A stretch of 64,000 bases of DNA from Aquabacterium sp. OR-4 (GCF_025290835.2 NZ_JAOCQD020000003.1:496001-560000), one strand, 5' to 3'; shown: positions 15,982 to 25,237, counted from the stretch's first letter. The notes: a model not told the origin generated them from the letters alone. Numbers and translations are program-made.

Positions 15982-17058
15982 ATGACCGAGCCGTCCTCCA
16001 CCCCCGCCGCGCCCGTGCCGCCGGCGCCACCCGCGCCATCTGCACCACCCGCGCCGCCCACGCTGCCCCCGGCCATGCCGCCCGAGCACAACGCCGGCCT
16101 CGAGCGCCTTGCCGGCGGCCTGCTGCTGCTGCTGGTGGCCTTGCTGGCGGCCTCGGCCCTGTACCTGCTGTATGCGCGCGGCGCCTTCGAGCCCACCCAG
16201 CGCCTGGTGCTGCTGGCCGATGATTCCGAGGGCGTCACGGTGGGCATGGACCTCACCTTCTCGGGCTTTCCGATCGGCCGCGTGCGGCGCATCGAGCTGG
16301 CGCGCGACGGCAATGTGCGCATCCTTGTCGACGTGCCGCGCAGCGAGGCCCACTGGCTGCGCCAGAGCAGCGTGTTCACGCTGTCGCGCGGCCTGGTGGG
16401 CGGCACCGCGTTGCGCGCCTTCAGCGGCATCCTCACCGACCCGCAGCTGCCCGATGGCGCCGAGCGCCGCGTGCTGGCCGGCGACGCCAGCGCCGAGGTG
16501 CCCAAGCTGGTGGCCGCGGTGCGCGAGCTGGTGGCCAACCTCAGCGCCCTGACCGACAAAGACGCGGCGCTGGCCGGCATGCTGGCCAATGCCGCCACGC
16601 TGACCGGCCGGCTCAACGAGCCGCGCGGCGCGCTGGGCGTGCTGATGGGCAACCCGGCCGATGCCGACAAGGTGATCAGCGCGCTGAACCGCAGCAATGC
16701 GCTGCTGGCGCGCATCGATGGCCTGGCCCAGCGCATCGACGGCCTGGCCGCCAAGGCCGACAGCCTGGTGGGCCATGCCGATGCCCAGGTGTTCGGCCCG
16801 CAAGGCCTGGCCAGCGAAGCCCAGGCCACGGTGGTGCAATTGCGCGGCCTGCTCGGCGATGCCCGCGGCACGCTGCAGGGCGTGGACAAGCTGCTGGCCG
16901 AAGCCCAGGGCGTGGCCGCCAACACCCGCAGCGCCACCGCCGACCTGGGGCCGCTGCGCGCCGAGCTGGAGGCCAGCCTGCGCAAGCTGCAAGGCCTGGT
17001 GAACGAGCTGAACCGGCGCTGGCCGCTGGCGCGCGACACCGAGCTGAAGCTGCCATGA
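15982..17058 (+). CDS. MlaD-family (MCE domain) membrane-anchored lipid-binding protein
   Basis: 358 residues. A Pro/Ala-rich N-terminal tail (about 1–38) leads to one membrane helix (LAGGLLLLLVALLAASALYLLY, about 44–65) and an MCE domain (about 75–150: VLLADDSEGVTVGMDLTFSGFPIGRVRRIELARDG). A long alpha-helical region rich in small heptads follows (LIRI-type: LARIDGLAQRIDGLAAKADSLVGHAD). It would form the periplasmic ring that carries lipids for the MlaE-like permease. It overlaps the downstream lipoprotein gene by 4 bp (ATGA). Confidence 0.88.
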   Translation: MTEPSSTPAAPVPPAPPAPSAPPAPPTLPPAMPPEHNAGLERLAGGLLLLLVALLAASALYLLYARGAFEPTQRLVLLADDSEGVTVGMDLTFSGFPIGRVRRIELARDGNVRILVDVPRSEAHWLRQSSVFTLSRGLVGGTALRAFSGILTDPQLPDGAERRVLAGDASAEVPKLVAAVRELVANLSALTDKDAALAGMLANAATLTGRLNEPRGALGVLMGNPADADKVISALNRSNALLARIDGLAQRIDGLAAKADSLVGHADAQVFGPQGLASEAQATVVQLRGLLGDARGTLQGVDKLLAEAQGVAANTRSATADLGPLRAELEASLRKLQGLVNELNRRWPLARDTELKLP

Positions 17059-17810
17059 ACAGCGCCTCCACCCGAAGCGGGCTGCGCTCGCCTCCCCCCC
17101 AGGGGGGCGCCGCCAGTGGCCCGGCGAAGCCGCTTCCACGGCGGCTGCTGGGGTGGTTTGCTGCCGTGCTGGCGCTGGTGTCGGGCTGCGCCGGCACGCC
17201 GCCGCCCGACTGGCAGATGAACGTGCACGGTGCGCTGCAGCGCGCGGTGGAGGCCCAGCTCTCGGGCCACACCCGCGTAGCCGAGGCCGAGATGCGCGTG
17301 GTGCGCAGCGAAATCGCCCGCACCGGCCGCCCGGCCCTGCTGGCGCGCGCCGAGCTGCTGCGCTGCGCGGCCGAGGCTGCCGCACTGAACTTCGGCGCCT
17401 GCCCGGCCTTCGAGCCGCTGCGCGCCGATGCCGAAGCGCCCGAGCTGGCCTACGCCGCCTACCTGGCAGGCCGCGCCAGCGGCGGCGCCGATGCCGCGCA
17501 GCGCGCCCTGCTGCCCGCCGCCCAGCAGGCCATCGCCGCCGCCGCCACGGTGGACGCCGCGCGCCTGAACACCATTGCCGACCCGCTGGCCCGCCTGCTG
17601 GGCGCCGCCATGGCGCTGCGCGACAACCGCCTGGCACCCGAGGCCATCGCGCTGGCCATAGCCACCGCCTCCGCCCAGGGCTGGCGCCGCCCGCTGCTGG
17701 CCTGGCTGCAGCTGGCGCAGCAGCGCGCGCAGCAGGCCGGCGATGGCGAGCAGGCGGCGCGGCTGCAGCGGCGCATGGATCTGGTGCTGGGCGGGGCCGA
17801 CGGGCGCTGA
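17055..17810 (+). CDS. Predicted lipoprotein, helical, coupled to the MCE gene
   Basis: 251 residues as read from the ATG overlapping the MCE stop. Residues about 6–30 (SGLRSPPPQGGAASGPAKPLPR) are encoded by a dispersed intergenic-type repeat. They are followed by an export segment (LLGWFAAVLALVSGC) with a lipobox and lipidated Cys45. The mature protein is helical and Ala-rich with no recognised domain. The neighbouring MlaE and MCE genes suggest an outer-membrane accessory lipoprotein of the lipid transporter (inference). An alternative start inside the signal segment is not obvious, so the repeat may really have become the N-terminus. Confidence 0.75.
   Translation: MNSASTRSGLRSPPPQGGAASGPAKPLPRRLLGWFAAVLALVSGCAGTPPPDWQMNVHGALQRAVEAQLSGHTRVAEAEMRVVRSEIARTGRPALLARAELLRCAAEAAALNFGACPAFEPLRADAEAPELAYAAYLAGRASGGADAAQRALLPAAQQAIAAAATVDAARLNTIADPLARLLGAAMALRDNRLAPEAIALAIATASAQGWRRPLLAWLQLAQQRAQQAGDGEQAARLQRRMDLVLGGADGR
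17071..17153 (+). repeat. Dispersed repeat (CGAAGCG...CCTCCCCCC-AGGGGGGCGCCGCCAG...GCTGGG), copy 1
   Basis: Shares a long core (polyC/polyG inverted pair, then CGCCGCCAG-GGCCCGGC-AGCCG, then GGCGG-GCTGG) with 33946–34030. Here it lies inside the 5' coding part of the lipoprotein gene. Confidence 0.8.
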
Positions 17811-18173
17811 AGGCCTGTTCCGCGGCGGCGCATGGCCGGTGTGCCAATTGCACAAGCGCCCATTGCAGAATGGGCGCCAACACAATAGGCACCGGGCAGG
17901 GAGAAGGCCATGCAACGCACCCATGCCGCAGCACCTGGCCAGCGCGCAACATGAGCGGCGCCGCCGACGCGCTGGCCCAGTTGCGCCAGGCCCAGGCACC
18001 AGCCGGTGCTCACCCAGCGCTGCCGGAAGATGTTAGGACATCGGGCTGTCGGGCGACTCGGCCTGGATGCCATCGCCAGCAGAAGCGGCCACAGCAGGCC
18101 TGGGCTGGCGCTCGTGCGGCGCAGGCCTGGTTTGCGCCGTGCCGCGGGTGCGCGCCGCAAGAGTGCGCCAGCC
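17811..18173. other. Intergenic region with one strong hairpin and two overlapping tiny frames
   Basis: Holds the hairpin at 17856–17877. A 14-codon frame at 17910 is preceded by GGGAGA, and its TGA overlaps another ATG at 17951 (frame open to 18199 but without family motifs and running into the downstream convergent gene). I see no credible gene; it could be remains of one. Confidence 0.4.
17856..17877. terminator. Perfect 9-bp-stem hairpin after the lipoprotein gene
   Basis: GCGCCCATT-GCAG-AATGGGCGC. No T-run follows on either strand. It lies 46 bp past the lipoprotein stop and could terminate the MCE operon or be a leader structure for the small frame at 17910. Confidence 0.5.
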
Positions 18174-20165
18174 TCAGGGTTGGGAGACGGTACTGCTGAC
18201 CGTGAAACTCAACTGCACCGTGCCGCCGCTGTGCGCGCCGGGCGTGAGGATCAGGCCGTTGACGTTTTCGCCCTGGCTGGCCAGCGTGCCGCCGGCCACC
18301 AGGCTGTAGCTGGTGCCGGTGGTGATGGCCGGCGCACCCACCAGCACCGAGCTGCTGGCCTTGGGCAGCATGAACGAGAACGCCGCCAGGCCGCTGGCAT
18401 CGCGCAGCGTGTAGCTCTGGGCCTGCAGGCTGCGCAGGATCACCGTGTTCTGCGTGGTCACGCTGCGCGTGGGCGTGCTGTTGCGCCCGCCCGCGCCGAT
18501 GAAGATGCCGCCGGTGATGGTGAAGGTGTTGCTGTCGCAGTCCAGCCCGCCTTCGGCACCGTTGGCGCCATGGGCCACCACCACGCCGCCGGTGATGCTG
18601 AGCGTGCCGTTGGAATCGATGGCGTCGTTGGCGCTGGCCGCGGCGTAGATGCGCCCGCCGTTGATGACGATGGCGGTGCCGGCGTTCAGCGCGTCGTCGG
18701 TGCTGCGCACGTCGATGTTGCCGCCGTTGATGGTGAGCACCGACTTGGCCTCGATGCCCTCGGGGCTGAGCGAGCTGTCGCCGTCGGCGGTGTTGGTGTC
18801 TTCGAAAGGCGTGCCGGTGGTCACGATGGTGATCGTGCCGCCGTTGATGGTCACGCGCGGATCGGGGTCGTCGGCCAGGGTGGTGGTGCTGCCGTCTTCG
18901 GCCGACTCCCACGCGGCGGTGATCGCCTTGTCGTGGCTGGTGATGGTCAGCGTGCCGGCATTGATGGCGATGAAGCCCAGCGGCTGCACGCTGTCTTCCC
19001 GGCCCTCCACCTTCAGGCCCTTGCCGGCCGGCGTGGTGATGGCCAGCGCACCGCCGTCGATCACCACTGCGTTGTTGGCACGCAGGCCGTCCTTCTTGGT
19101 GGCGGCCAGCGTCAGTTGGCCTGAGCGCAGGCGCACATGGGCATCGCTGGCCAGCGCATGCTTGGCGGCCGATGTGACCGACAGGCTGCCGCTGCCCGAG
19201 AGCAAGATGGGCCCTTCGCCAAAGAACGCGGCCTTCAGGTCCATGGCCGTGCCATCGGCCAGCGTGCGGGCGCTGTAGCTGCTGGTGTCGCCCAGCGTGT
19301 TGCTGCTGCCGGCGGCCAGCACCACGAAGGCGCGCTGCTTCGACTGCAGGTTCAGCGCCGGGCCGTTGGCGCTGGCGATCGCCACGCCCTCCAGCGACAG
19401 CTTGTAGGCGCCACTGCTGAGCACCGTGACCGTGCGGCCATAGCTGCCGCTGAGCGCAAACTCGGGCAGCGTGCCGGCGGGCAGGCTGGCGTCGATGGTC
19501 AGGCCCAGGCTGTCTTCGGTGATCGTGACCACGGTGGCGCCGTCCAGCGTCACGCTGCGGGTGCTGCCGCTGCCGCTGCCGGTGATGGCCAGCGCGCTGT
19601 CGCTGCTGCTGACCGCCAGCGTGTCCAGCGCGATGGCGATGCGCCGGAAGCCGAGGCCTTCGTGCAGATCGGCCGGGTTGGCGCCGGTGCCGATGTTCCA
19701 GGTCTCGGCGGTGGTGCTGGTTCCAGAGCCGCTCCCACTGCCGCTGCCCGAGCCGCTGCTGGCGGCGCTGACGGTCAGCACCGCGGCGCTGCTGGTCACG
19801 CTGCCGGCGCTGTTGCTCACCGTCACGGTGTAGCTGCCGGCATCGGCCGTGGTGGTGGCGCTGAGGCTGTGGCTGGCGCCGGTGGCCGAGGCGATGGTGA
19901 TGCCGTCCTTCAGCCACTGGTAGCTCAGGCCGGTGCCGCTGGCCACCACGCTGAACGTGACCGCCGTGCCCGCCACCACGCTGGCCGATGCCGGCTGGGC
20001 GCTGATGGTGGGCGCGCTGACCGTGGTGGTGCCGCCGGTGCTGCCGCCGCTGGTGCTGTCACCGCTGCTGGTCGCCGGCTCAGCCGACCCGCCGCCCCCG
20101 CCACAGCCGCCCAGCAGCAACGCCGCCGCACACACCCCCAGCCCCATCCACGCACGCAGTCCCAT
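18174..20165 (-). CDS. Exported lipoprotein with Ig-like and Cthe_2159-type carbohydrate-binding domains
   Basis: 663 residues. Lipoprotein signal with C21 (LLLGGCGGGGGS), then a Ser/Gly/Thr linker. One Ig-like domain (about 50–130: PTISAQPASASVVAGTAVTFSVVASGTGLSYQWLKDG) is followed by a (GS)n linker (GSGSGSGSGSG). A long right-handed beta-helix region follows with repeated VTINGGTITI, LTINGGNIDV, IVINGGRIYA and LSITGGVVVAHG units, the pattern of the Cthe_2159 carbohydrate-binding family, where acidic residues bind calcium and acidic sugars. Outer surface location is inferred. It stands alone between a gene-poor gap and the regulator at 20272. Confidence 0.85.
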   Translation of the reverse strand: MGLRAWMGLGVCAAALLLGGCGGGGGSAEPATSSGDSTSGGSTGGTTTVSAPTISAQPASASVVAGTAVTFSVVASGTGLSYQWLKDGITIASATGASHSLSATTTADAGSYTVTVSNSAGSVTSSAAVLTVSAASSGSGSGSGSGSGTSTTAETWNIGTGANPADLHEGLGFRRIAIALDTLAVSSSDSALAITGSGSGSTRSVTLDGATVVTITEDSLGLTIDASLPAGTLPEFALSGSYGRTVTVLSSGAYKLSLEGVAIASANGPALNLQSKQRAFVVLAAGSSNTLGDTSSYSARTLADGTAMDLKAAFFGEGPILLSGSGSLSVTSAAKHALASDAHVRLRSGQLTLAATKKDGLRANNAVVIDGGALAITTPAGKGLKVEGREDSVQPLGFIAINAGTLTITSHDKAITAAWESAEDGSTTTLADDPDPRVTINGGTITIVTTGTPFEDTNTADGDSSLSPEGIEAKSVLTINGGNIDVRSTDDALNAGTAIVINGGRIYAAASANDAIDSNGTLSITGGVVVAHGANGAEGGLDCDSNTFTITGGIFIGAGGRNSTPTRSVTTQNTVILRSLQAQSYTLRDASGLAAFSFMLPKASSSVLVGAPAITTGTSYSLVAGGTLASQGENVNGLILTPGAHSGGTVQLSFTVSSTVSQP

Positions 20166-20271
20166 GATCCATCCTGGCCATGCCCGGCCGGCCGCGGCAT
20201 GCGGCCGGCATCACTGCAAAGATTTCACGCGGGCTGCGTTGCTGGCGTGTGTGCGTGTGTTGCCGCGCTGC

Positions 20272-23031
20272 TCAGGGGCCCGGCAAGGCCTGCAGCTCGC
20301 CCGTGACATCGGCCCGCGCAAAGGCCAGCCCGGCCACCTGCGCCACCGCCAGCGCATCACCGGCCAGGCGCGCGCCGTCATCCAGCGCCTGCTGCCAGGC
20401 CTGGGGCGACAGCCGCTGGCGGCACTGGCGCGCCTGCTCGGCGGCGCGCGCCTCGGTGTCGGGGCGCTGGCGGCCATGCGCGGCATACAGCGCATCGGCC
20501 AGGCCCAGCAGCCGGGCGGCACAGCGCGGGCGGTCTTCCAGCTGGCACAGGTGGGCCAGGTGGTCCAGCCAGTCGGGCTGCAGGCCGAAACGTTCGGCCA
20601 GCGGCCAGCCGCGCTGCGCCACGGCGCGTGCCTGGGCGGCATCACCGCGGGCCAGCCACACGGCGCACAGGTTGCGCCAGGCATGGAACTGGGTGAGCGG
20701 GCTGCCGCGGCCCTGCAGCCGGCGCTCCAGCTCCAGGCCGGTGCGCAGCGCCTGGTCGGTCTGGCCCAGCGACAGCTCCACCACCACCAGGTTCACCAGC
20801 GCGCGGGTGTCGGGGCAGCCGGCCATGTCGAGCAGGCCGATGCGCTGACGCAACCAGTGCGCGGCCTGCTCGACCTGACCATCGCCGTACAGCGCAAAGG
20901 TCTCGGCATTGGCGCGCACGGCACGCAGGATGGGCGGCCAGCCGCGATCGTCGATGGCACGCAGCCGGGCCAGGGCCTCGGCGCGTTCGGCCGCACCCAG
21001 CGCCGGGCCCGGCGGGCTGCACACCAGGTAGCCCAGCGCGCGGTACAGCGCCCGCGGCTCGCCCAGGGCATCGGCCAGCGCGGCGGCCTGGCGTGCATGG
21101 CCGGCGCCCACATCGGGCCGGGTGCGGCCGTAGGCCAGCGCGGCGGCCAGCAGCCAGCGCAGGCGCAGCGGCGCCGGGCAGTGCGGCGCGGCGGCCGCGG
21201 CCTGCGTGGCCTCGATGACCTCGCGCGCGCCCTGCGCCGAGGCTTCGTCGAGCTCGCGCGCCATGTCGGCGGCCAGGGCCACGGCGGTGTCGGGGTCGTG
21301 CGCCTGGGCCCAGGCCCAGGCGGCGCGGCCGTCGTCCAGATCGGGCACCAGGGTGCACCGCAGCGCATCGATGCGCTGGCCGCCGGCAAAGTAGGCCTCG
21401 GCCGCCTGCTCGAAGCGCTGGCGCATGGCCAGGGCGTGGCGGCGCTGGCAGTCGGCGGCCTCAGCAGCCGCGGCCAGGCGCTCGCGCGCGAAGGCCCGCG
21501 GCGTTTCCAGCAGCCGGTAGCGCAGGGCGCCGGCGGCGTCACCGGCCTGCACGGCGGCGCCGCCCGCGCCCGGGGCCGCCGGGGCGGCGGGGTTCTCCGG
21601 GGCGGGCACGGCGGCCACCAGCGCGCGGTCCACCAGTTCGGCCAGGGCATCCACCACGGCCCATTCGTCCAGCGAGTCGTCAGCCACCACCGCCACGGCC
21701 TGCTCCAGCGCAAAGCTGCCGGCAAACACGCCCAGGCGGCGGAACACGCAGGCCGCCGCCGGACCCAGCAGCGCGTGGCTCCAGCCCAGCGCGGCAGCCA
21801 GCGTCAGCTGCCGCGCCGGTGCATCGCGCCGGCCGCTCGACAGCAGCCGAAAGCGCGCGTCCAGCGCCGCCACCACCCGCGCCAGGCCCAGCGCGGGCAC
21901 GCGCGCGGCCGCCAGCTCCAGGGCCAGCGGCAGGCCATCCAGGCGGCGGCACAGCTCCACCACCGCCGGCAGGTTCTGCGCATCCAGGCGGAAGTGCCGG
22001 TCGGCCGCGCGCACGCGCTCCACCAGCAGGCGCACGGCACCATGGGACAGCGCGGCGTCGAGGGTGGCGGCCGTGGTGGCGTCAACGGCCGTGCTGGCGG
22101 TGCTGGCGGTGCGGGCGGACGCGTCCGGCACACCGGCATCGGCCCCCGCGGGCCAGGGCAGCGGCCCGAGCTGGAACACCTGCTCGCCGGCCAGCTTCAG
22201 CGGCGCCTGGCTGGTGACCACCAGGGCCAGGCCCGGCGCGCCCTGGTGCAGCAGGCTGGCCAGGCCGGCCACCTCGGCCAGCAGGTGCTCGGCGTTGTCC
22301 AGCACCAGCAGCATCTGCAGCGGTGCCATGGCGCGCAGCAGCGCGGCACCAGCCTGGCCACGGCCATCGAGCTGCACGCCAGCCGCCTGGGCCACCGCCG
22401 CCGCCAGGCCCGCGCCGGAGGCCAGCGCCGCCAGGTCCACCCAGGCCGCGCCATCGGGCAGGCCGGCGCCAAGGCGGGCCATCAGGTGCCGCGCCAGGCT
22501 CGACTTGCCGATGCCGCCCGCCCCGGTGATGCTCAGCAGCCCGCCGGGCACGGCCAGGCGCAGGGCTTGCACCAGATCGGCCTCGCGGCCGTAGAGCGGC
22601 GCGTGCGGCGCGGCCGGTGCGACCTGTACAGCCGTGACGGCCGGTACAACCGGCTCAGCCGCCGCAGCGGACGCCACAGCGACAGCCTCGGCCATCTCGG
22701 TCACCTCAGCCATCTCGGCCACCAGCGTGAAGCGGTAGCCGCGGCCGGGCAGGTTGCAGATGGCCTGCGGCCCCAGCAGCCGGCGCAGCGCCGCCACATG
22801 CACGTAGAGGTTGGCCTCCTCCACCACCCGGCCGGGCCACACCAGCTCGATCAGCTCGGCCTTGCCCACCACGCGATCACGGCGCTCGGCCAGCGCCAGC
22901 AGCAGATCAAAGGCGCGCGATCCCAGCGCCAGAGGCTCACCCGCCAGTGTGGCCAGGCGTTGCGCGGGCAGCAGCGTCAGCGCACCGAAGCGCAGGCAGG
23001 TGGCAGGGTCGGGCATGGCGGATGGCGACAT
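20272..23031 (-). CDS. Winged-helix (OmpR/PhoB-type) regulator fused to an NB-ARC/AAA ATPase and TPR-like C-terminus
   Basis: About 919 residues from the ATG at 23031 (MSPSAMPDP; 23016 also possible; the frame opens at 23175). Residues about 8–100 are an OmpR-type DNA-binding domain (FGALTLLPAQ...LGSRAFDLLLALAERRDRVVGKAELIELVWPGRVVEEANLYVHVAALRRLLG). An ATPase follows with Walker A GAGGIGKSS near 169 and Walker B LLVLDNAEHLL. The rest is an Ala-rich helical repeat region (TPR-like, SARP/MalT/LAL-type architecture). It is divergent from the PEP-CTERM gene at 23199, so it may control that gene; the ligand is unknown. No phosphoacceptor domain is present. Confidence 0.85.
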   Translation of the reverse strand: MSPSAMPDPATCLRFGALTLLPAQRLATLAGEPLALGSRAFDLLLALAERRDRVVGKAELIELVWPGRVVEEANLYVHVAALRRLLGPQAICNLPGRGYRFTLVAEMAEVTEMAEAVAVASAAAAEPVVPAVTAVQVAPAAPHAPLYGREADLVQALRLAVPGGLLSITGAGGIGKSSLARHLMARLGAGLPDGAAWVDLAALASGAGLAAAVAQAAGVQLDGRGQAGAALLRAMAPLQMLLVLDNAEHLLAEVAGLASLLHQGAPGLALVVTSQAPLKLAGEQVFQLGPLPWPAGADAGVPDASARTASTASTAVDATTAATLDAALSHGAVRLLVERVRAADRHFRLDAQNLPAVVELCRRLDGLPLALELAAARVPALGLARVVAALDARFRLLSSGRRDAPARQLTLAAALGWSHALLGPAAACVFRRLGVFAGSFALEQAVAVVADDSLDEWAVVDALAELVDRALVAAVPAPENPAAPAAPGAGGAAVQAGDAAGALRYRLLETPRAFARERLAAAAEAADCQRRHALAMRQRFEQAAEAYFAGGQRIDALRCTLVPDLDDGRAAWAWAQAHDPDTAVALAADMARELDEASAQGAREVIEATQAAAAAPHCPAPLRLRWLLAAALAYGRTRPDVGAGHARQAAALADALGEPRALYRALGYLVCSPPGPALGAAERAEALARLRAIDDRGWPPILRAVRANAETFALYGDGQVEQAAHWLRQRIGLLDMAGCPDTRALVNLVVVELSLGQTDQALRTGLELERRLQGRGSPLTQFHAWRNLCAVWLARGDAAQARAVAQRGWPLAERFGLQPDWLDHLAHLCQLEDRPRCAARLLGLADALYAAHGRQRPDTEARAAEQARQCRQRLSPQAWQQALDDGARLAGDALAVAQVAGLAFARADVTGELQALPGP

Positions 23032-23198
23032 CCAGGCGGGGCGCAAGGGCACGGGCAGCGAAGCGCCAGGTACCGGCAGCGCTGCACGCACCCGCGTGGA
23101 TTTAGAAAGATTCAGACCGCCTTCATTGTGGCGGGGCTCCTCAGCGGAAACCATGACAAGCGTCACCCCCCCCAAACCACACCCGGAGGAACCCCGCC

Positions 23199-24323
23199 AT
23201 GAACCCCAACGCCCGCCGCGCCACCAGCCACCGCTTGATCCGGCGCCCCAGCGCCGCCGTCGCCCTGTCCACGCTGGGCCTGCTGCTGGCCACGGCCGTG
23301 ACGCCCGCCCAGGCCGCCACCAACCATTACGACGTGCACCACGACTACGCCTTCTTCACCTCGAACTGGCTCAACCTGTGGGGCTGGAGTTCAGGCCCCG
23401 TGGGCTACAGCCGCTACACCAACTGGGCCACCGTGAACGGCCTCACCGATGTGGACAACGGCACCGAGTGGCTGCCCGCCAACAGCAGCACGCCGCACCA
23501 GGCCACGATGAGCACCGCCACCGGCCATGCCGTGGCCAATACCGAAGTGGTCAACCGCACGGCCTCCTTCAGCCTGCCCGGCTGGTGGGGCGGCTGGGCC
23601 GGCGTGAACTACATCTGGGGCAGCACCCATGCCTGGGGCAACACCTCGGCAACGCCCAACACCAACACGCGGGCCAGCGCCGTGAGCAGCGTGGCAGTCG
23701 ATTTCGGCCGCCGGCAATGGGGCTACACCGGCTGGTTCTACTGGCAGCCGCGTCTGAGCAGCAGTTCGTTCGGCAGCAGCGTCAGCACCGAGCGCTCGCG
23801 CCGCATGTTCGACCCCATCATCGTGCGCTTTGACGACATCGAACCCAACCCCCTGCCCGCGCCGCCCAAGCCACCGGTGGAGGTCAAGCTGCTGGACGTG
23901 CTGTGGGAACCCACCCTCAGCGACCCCGGCGCCGGCTACACCTGGGACGCCGCCGCCGGCACGCTGCGCCTGACCGCCAGCCAGCAGGCCCGCTTCACGC
24001 TGACGCTCGATGCGCGCTACGTGGCCGACCCGGGCACGCTGAGCATCAGCTTCGACGACGACGGCCAGGCCCAGTTCTCAGGCACCGGCCGCTTTGCCGG
24101 GCTGCAGGCGAATGTGGGCCAGGTGGGCATCGCCAGCCTCACGCTGCCGGCCATCAGCCTGCAGTACACGCTGCCTGTGGACACCTACGAGCTGAGCCTG
24201 AGCGGTGGCGTGGGCCCCATCCCCGAGCCCGGCACCTGGTGGCTGATGGGCGCCGGCACGGCGCTGCTGGCCGCCTTGCGCCGGCGCAAGCCCGCGATGG
24301 CGCACTTGTTGCACGCTGGATGA
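23199..24323 (+). CDS. PEP-CTERM sorting domain protein
   Basis: 374 residues with a signal peptide (AVALSTLGLLLATAVTPAQA) and a Trp/Gly/Asn-rich secreted body. It ends with the tripartite PEP-CTERM signal: PIPEPGTWW, hydrophobic LMGAGTALLAAL, then RRRK. The PEP-CTERM/exosortase system cleaves such proteins and is linked to exopolysaccharide export in betaproteobacteria. A proline-rich hinge (NPLPAPPKPPVEVK, about 210–225) separates two regions. AGGA lies 10–12 bases before the ATG. It is divergent from the large ATPase regulator. Confidence 0.88.
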   Translation: MNPNARRATSHRLIRRPSAAVALSTLGLLLATAVTPAQAATNHYDVHHDYAFFTSNWLNLWGWSSGPVGYSRYTNWATVNGLTDVDNGTEWLPANSSTPHQATMSTATGHAVANTEVVNRTASFSLPGWWGGWAGVNYIWGSTHAWGNTSATPNTNTRASAVSSVAVDFGRRQWGYTGWFYWQPRLSSSSFGSSVSTERSRRMFDPIIVRFDDIEPNPLPAPPKPPVEVKLLDVLWEPTLSDPGAGYTWDAAAGTLRLTASQQARFTLTLDARYVADPGTLSISFDDDGQAQFSGTGRFAGLQANVGQVGIASLTLPAISLQYTLPVDTYELSLSGGVGPIPEPGTWWLMGAGTALLAALRRRKPAMAHLLHAG

Positions 24324-24344
24324 GCGTCCACCGTCGGCGCATCC

Positions 24345-25157
24345 ATGCCCTTCAGAGCCACATCCATGACCCTGTACGACCTCCCCGCTCCATCACCCGC
24401 CGACATCGCGCCCGCGCCACGCCGGCGGCCCGGCCAGTCCAGCCTGCTGGCTGCCGTGCTGTACCTGTGCACCTGGGCCCCCGCCCAGGCCGCGCCACCG
24501 CTGGCCGCGGCGCGGGTGACGCTGGGCAGCCTGGTCACCGACATCGGCCTGCAATGGACCGGCCAGCGCTGGGTGACCCCCGGCCCGTTGGTGGTGAGCG
24601 GGCCCGATGTCAGCCTGACGATCAACGGCCTGTGGCTCGACCCCGATCCCGGCGCCGGCTTCGACATCGTGGCGCAGAACCTGTCAGGCACCGACCAGGC
24701 CTTCAGCCTGACGCTCAGCGCCGAACTGGCGCCGGTGCTGCCGCAGGTGGATGCCGGCAGCAGCCTGTGGGTGCACAGCGCGGTGGATGGCGCGGCCCAT
24801 GGCCTGGGCGGCGCGGCCGGCGTAACGCTGAACCCCACGGCCAGCCACCTGCTGCTGTCCAGCGGCCGCGACACGGCCCTGGGCACGCTGCCGGTGAACC
24901 TGGGCCTGGGCGAGGCGATGACCCTGCCCGATGGCGGCAGCAGCCCGATCATGGGCGCCGGGCAGGTGTTCACCCCCGCGCTGCCGATGCAGTGGATGGG
25001 CCTTACGCTGAGCTTCACGCTCTCGGCGCAGGACAGCGTGACGCTGATCGGTGACACCCAGCTCGCTCCGGTGCCCGAGCCGGCCCAGGCGGCGCTGTGG
25101 CTGCTGGGCCTGGCCGGGCTGGGGGCCTGGACGGCACGGCGCCGGGCCGCGCATTGA
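24345..25157 (+). CDS. PEP-CTERM sorting domain protein
   Basis: 270 residues (or 263 from the ATG at 24366). The N-terminal hydrophobic segment (LLAAVLYLCTWAPAQA) is preceded by an unusually long polar stretch. The body has SLTINGLWLDPDPGAGFDIVAQNLSGTDQAFSLTLSAEL. The C-terminus is PVPEPAQAA-LWLLGLAGLGAW-TARRR, a clear PEP-CTERM signal. It lies 21 bp after the previous PEP-CTERM gene, probably co-transcribed, and is followed by a strong terminator. Confidence 0.87.
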   Translation: MPFRATSMTLYDLPAPSPADIAPAPRRRPGQSSLLAAVLYLCTWAPAQAAPPLAAARVTLGSLVTDIGLQWTGQRWVTPGPLVVSGPDVSLTINGLWLDPDPGAGFDIVAQNLSGTDQAFSLTLSAELAPVLPQVDAGSSLWVHSAVDGAAHGLGGAAGVTLNPTASHLLLSSGRDTALGTLPVNLGLGEAMTLPDGGSSPIMGAGQVFTPALPMQWMGLTLSFTLSAQDSVTLIGDTQLAPVPEPAQAALWLLGLAGLGAWTARRRAAH

Positions 25158-25173
25158 CGCAAGACTGAAACGC

Positions 25174-25203
25174 CCGGGGCCGCATGCGCGGCCCCGGTTT
25201 CTT
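25174..25203 (+). terminator. Rho-independent terminator after the PEP-CTERM pair
   Basis: Perfect 10-bp stem CCGGGGCCGC-ATGC-GCGGCCCCGG followed by TTTCTT. It serves the plus-strand PEP-CTERM genes and sits between them and the convergent TRAP operon. Confidence 0.88.
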
Positions 25204-25237
25204 CGATGGTGCAGGTTCGGGGCTCACGCCCCGTGCA

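Noticed and set aside
13789..17952. A 1387-codon minus-strand frame opposite the transglutaminase, permease, MCE and lipoprotein genes
   Set aside because: Antisense frame of high-GC genes, rich in Arg/Ala/Gln/His with no domain; the plus-strand genes have clear motifs.
17951..18199. Possible small gene starting MSGAADALAQLRQ
   Set aside because: No family motif, runs into the convergent lipoprotein gene, and its composition changes abruptly; kept only as a note.
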